This document shows, piece by piece, positions 63,745 to 64,000 of a stretch of DNA of 64,000 nucleotides. The first letter of the stretch is position 1. The number at the start of each line of letters is the position of its first letter. The notes beneath the pieces are model-generated. The model was not told the origin of the DNA and did not search any database. It saw nothing but the letters and a program-made list of their open reading frames with translations. The stretch comes from Afipia sp. OHSU_II-C1 (GTDB taxonomy: Bacteria > Pseudomonadota > Alphaproteobacteria > Rhizobiales > Xanthobacteraceae): assembly GCF_000497575.1 (NCBI RefSeq), contig NZ_APJI01000004.1, forward strand, positions 186,001-250,000, read 5' to 3'. The position numbers and the translations under genes were made by a program.

Positions 63745-64000
63745 TGACCGAAAAACCCCCGGGACCAATTTTGATGGAAATCGAGAATTCCGGATTGGGT
63801 AAACCCAGAGCCGGCAATTGCAGAGTTTGCGGCGGGAACTTTGTGGCTCAAGGTACGCGCGGACCGGTGCCCACCACGTGCTCCAATGTATGCCGGCGTA
63901 CGATTGCACCGGTTTACCTTCCGCGCCTGTTTGCAAAGATTTGCGCCGAGTGCGGCGACCCGTTTGAAACGCCGCTCCGAAAAACTGTTTGCTGCGGGAC
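63745..64000 (+). CDS. Zinc-ribbon protein, cut by the window end (partial)
   Basis: A frame open from ATG 63745 to the end, encoding a protein with repeated CxxC knuckles: NCRVCGGNF, TTCSNVC, KICAECGDPF and VCCG. Such paired zinc ribbons open many phage HNH endonucleases and related proteins, which would fit the element, but the catalytic part lies outside the window. A second ATG at 63775 could also be the start. Confidence 0.5.

Noticed and set aside
63151-63747. 198-residue frame coupled to the previous gene
   Set aside because: Composition changes along the frame and no domain or family pattern is visible; kept as an unsupported region.

Overview
The window is chromosomal DNA of a GC-rich alphaproteobacterium. 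The best fit is the Bradyrhizobium / Afipia / Rhodopseudomonas group (Nitrobacteraceae). Pointers are an Pcs-type phosphatidylcholine synthase, IalB, DUF3551, DUF6074-like and BTLCP-type proteins, an HspQ gene, and palindromic intergenic repeats of the kind common in that group. This placement comes from recognised families and gene order, not from a search.

Layout. 1-11156: housekeeping genes for cell-wall precursors and DNA repair (glmU, glmS, a DUF502 membrane protein, a methyltransferase, recG on the minus strand, an sdhE-like gene and mfd). 11167-25000: mixed single genes (PRC-barrel, a degenerate GGDEF protein, a degenerate AMP-ligase, a YejA-like binding protein, IalB, hspQ, an AEC transporter, a UbiH-like monooxygenase, pcs, terC, qor, rimO). 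Two palindromic repeats sit in convergent gaps. 25056-37964: a complete nitrate assimilation locus. It holds nasT-nasS, then a sigma54-like promoter and a leader with a terminator, then nrtABC-like transport genes, an NirB-like flavoprotein, an NirA-type nitrite reductase, a CysJ-like reductase that carries an Fe-S domain instead of a flavodoxin domain, a 50-residue membrane protein, and nasC. 37948-43000: the 5-oxoprolinase operon pxpBCA, an RraA-like gene, an SDR and small genes.

43049-57552 is the most unusual part: a LapG-like periplasmic cysteine protease, a 1612-residue FecR/VCBS protein that looks type-I secreted, its ABC exporter and adaptor, a CHASE2 adenylate/guanylate cyclase, a metallo-beta-lactamase-fold hydrolase, a membrane-anchored cyclic-nucleotide-binding protein and an orphan DUF6537-like protein. 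Read together, this looks like an adhesin export system with its own cyclic-nucleotide signalling set. It contains no LapD-like c-di-GMP receptor.

57715-60515 holds small exported, membrane and PilZ proteins, plus a tRNA-Ser-like sequence that lacks its anticodon loop. 60721-64000 is the start of an integrated element: a P4-type tyrosine integrase, an AlpA-like regulator, small phage-type genes and a zinc-ribbon gene cut by the window edge. All functions are read from motifs and context; none has been confirmed by a database search.
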